Positions 6,808-7,500 of a stretch of 7,500 bases of DNA are shown here, in pieces. The stretch spans positions 1 to 7,500 of the forward strand of contig JAIRRE010000329.1 in NCBI GenBank assembly GCA_031256125.1, in the 5' to 3' direction. The stretch is from Burkholderiaceae bacterium (lineage in GTDB: Bacteria; Pseudomonadota; Gammaproteobacteria; Burkholderiales; Burkholderiaceae_C). The position numbers were made by a program, and so were the translations under genes. Every line of letters starts with the position of its first letter. Position 1 is the first letter of the stretch. The notes beneath the pieces were generated by a model, which had not been told where the DNA came from, did not search any database, and worked only from the letters and a program-made list of their open reading frames with translations.

Positions 6808-6934
6808 GGGAGGAGAACGTGGAGCAATGGCGTGAAAGGGACGGGCAGGCGCAATGTAGCAAAGGAACGAGGCTTGCCGACAAGTTCCTGTATTACGCCA
6901 GTACTATAGGCAACGCTCAACATAAGGATCGCTC
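6808..6934. other. Divergent intergenic region between the nickel permease and glpK
   Basis: These 127 bases must hold the promoters of two divergent genes. No hexamer pair with good spacing stands out on either strand. A/T-rich patches near 6885-6908 (TTCCTGTATTAC, TACTATAG) are the likeliest -10 areas. No hairpin with a T run, operator palindrome or small gene was seen. The purine-rich GGGAGGAG at 6808-6815 looks like a ribosome site on the plus strand but leads only to a frame overlapping glpK. Confidence 0.4.
6924..6928 (+). promoter_or_regulatory. Ribosome binding site of glpK
   Basis: AAGGA lies six bases before ATG 6935 and supports this start, which places the DQGTSSSR motif at residue 8 as usual for glycerol kinases. 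Confidence 0.7.
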
Positions 6935-7500
6935 ATGGACCACCTGCTCGCCCTGGACCAAGGGACATCCAGCTCGCGCAGCATCGTTTTCGACCGTCAA
7001 GGCCGCATCGTCGCCATGGCGCAGCGCGAACTGGCACAGATTTACCCGCAACCGGGCTGGGTCGAACACGACGCGATGCAAATTTGGCACGATCAACTCG
7101 CCACCGCGCGCGAGGCGCTGGCCCAAGCCGGACTGCGCGCCGATGACATCCGCGCCGTGGGCATCACCAACCAGCGCGAAACCACCGTGCTGTGGAACCG
7201 GCGCACCGGCTTGCCCGTGCATCATGCGATCGTGTGGCAGGACCGCCGCACCGAGTCTCTTTGCGAGCAGTTGCGCTCGCAGGGACATGCACAAGCCATC
7301 GGCGACAAGACCGGCCTGGTAATCGACCCCTATTTCTGTGCCACCAAGCTGGCTTGGCTACTCGAACACGTTCCCGGCGCACGCGCACAGGCCGAGCGCG
7401 GCGAATTGGCCTTCGGCACCATCGACAGTTGGCTAGCGTGGCAGCTCACTGGTGGGCGGGCACACGTCACCGACGCGAGCAATGCCTCGCGCACCCTGCT
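6935..7500 (+). CDS. glpK: Glycerol kinase, N-terminal part (runs off right edge)
   Basis: The first 188 residues of a FGGY-family kinase of about 500 residues are present. Glycerol kinase marks are [13 protein letters not shown] (8-20, ATP phosphate loop), GITNQRETT (76-84, with the substrate-binding R81 and E82), IVWQDRRT (99-106), [13 protein letters not shown] (131-143) and [10 protein letters not shown] then [12 protein letters not shown] (160-188). It catalyses ATP-dependent phosphorylation of glycerol to glycerol 3-phosphate in the cytoplasm. The catalytic Asp of the C-terminal half lies outside the window. It is transcribed away from the hydrogenase operon and has no evident functional link to it, so it probably marks the edge of the hydrogenase cluster. 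FGGY sugar kinases share the fold, but the NQRE and DPYF blocks are specific to glycerol kinases. Confidence 0.95.
   Translation, partial: MDHLLALDQGTSSSRSIVFDRQGRIVAMAQRELAQIYPQPGWVEHDAMQIWHDQLATAREALAQAGLRADDIRAVGITNQRETTVLWNRRTGLPVHHAIVWQDRRTESLCEQLRSQGHAQAIGDKTGLVIDPYFCATKLAWLLEHVPGARAQAERGELAFGTIDSWLAWQLTGGRAHVTDASNASRTL

Noticed and set aside
6819..7322. 167-codon plus-strand frame starting GTG 6819 behind GGAGGAG
   Set aside because: Most of it overlaps glpK in another frame and the protein has no family features; glpK has its own ribosome site and full motifs.

Overview
The window is a GC-rich proteobacterial segment. The proteins read most like those of Betaproteobacteria (Burkholderiales-type); this is an impression from motifs, not a search result. 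It carries most of an uptake [NiFe]-hydrogenase operon on the minus strand, plus the start of a glycerol kinase gene on the plus strand.

In the direction of minus-strand transcription (right to left) the order is: a NiCoT-family nickel permease (6807-5722); a 132-bp gap holding the hupS leader; hupS small subunit (5589-4459); hupL large subunit (4459-2666); hupC cytochrome b (2644-1919); hupD endopeptidase (1919-1281); hupF, a HypC-like chaperone (1281-949); hupG, HyaE-like (952-521); a broken vapC/PIN-toxin relic (496-364); and the 5' part of hupH, HyaF-like (341 to beyond the left edge). Divergent from the permease, glpK starts at 6935 and runs off the right edge. Both edge genes are partial.

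The genes form one functional unit. The permease brings in Ni2+. HupS carries a Tat signal and all six proximal-cluster cysteines of oxygen-tolerant (group 1d) enzymes. HupL carries the two CxxC nickel-ligand pairs and a 15-residue tail for HupD to remove. HupC passes electrons from H2 to the quinone pool. HupF, HupG and HupH are maturation and protection factors. Four junctions (S/L, C/D, D/F, F/G) overlap by 1 or 4 bases, so translation is probably coupled.

The main surprise is at the hupG/hupH junction. Its spacing opens to about 180 bp and holds an apparently unlisted fossil of a VapC-type PIN toxin: 14 N-terminal residues joined out of frame to about 30 C-terminal residues, with roughly 90 central residues missing. 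No RNA gene, insertion sequence, CRISPR array or convincing terminator was seen.
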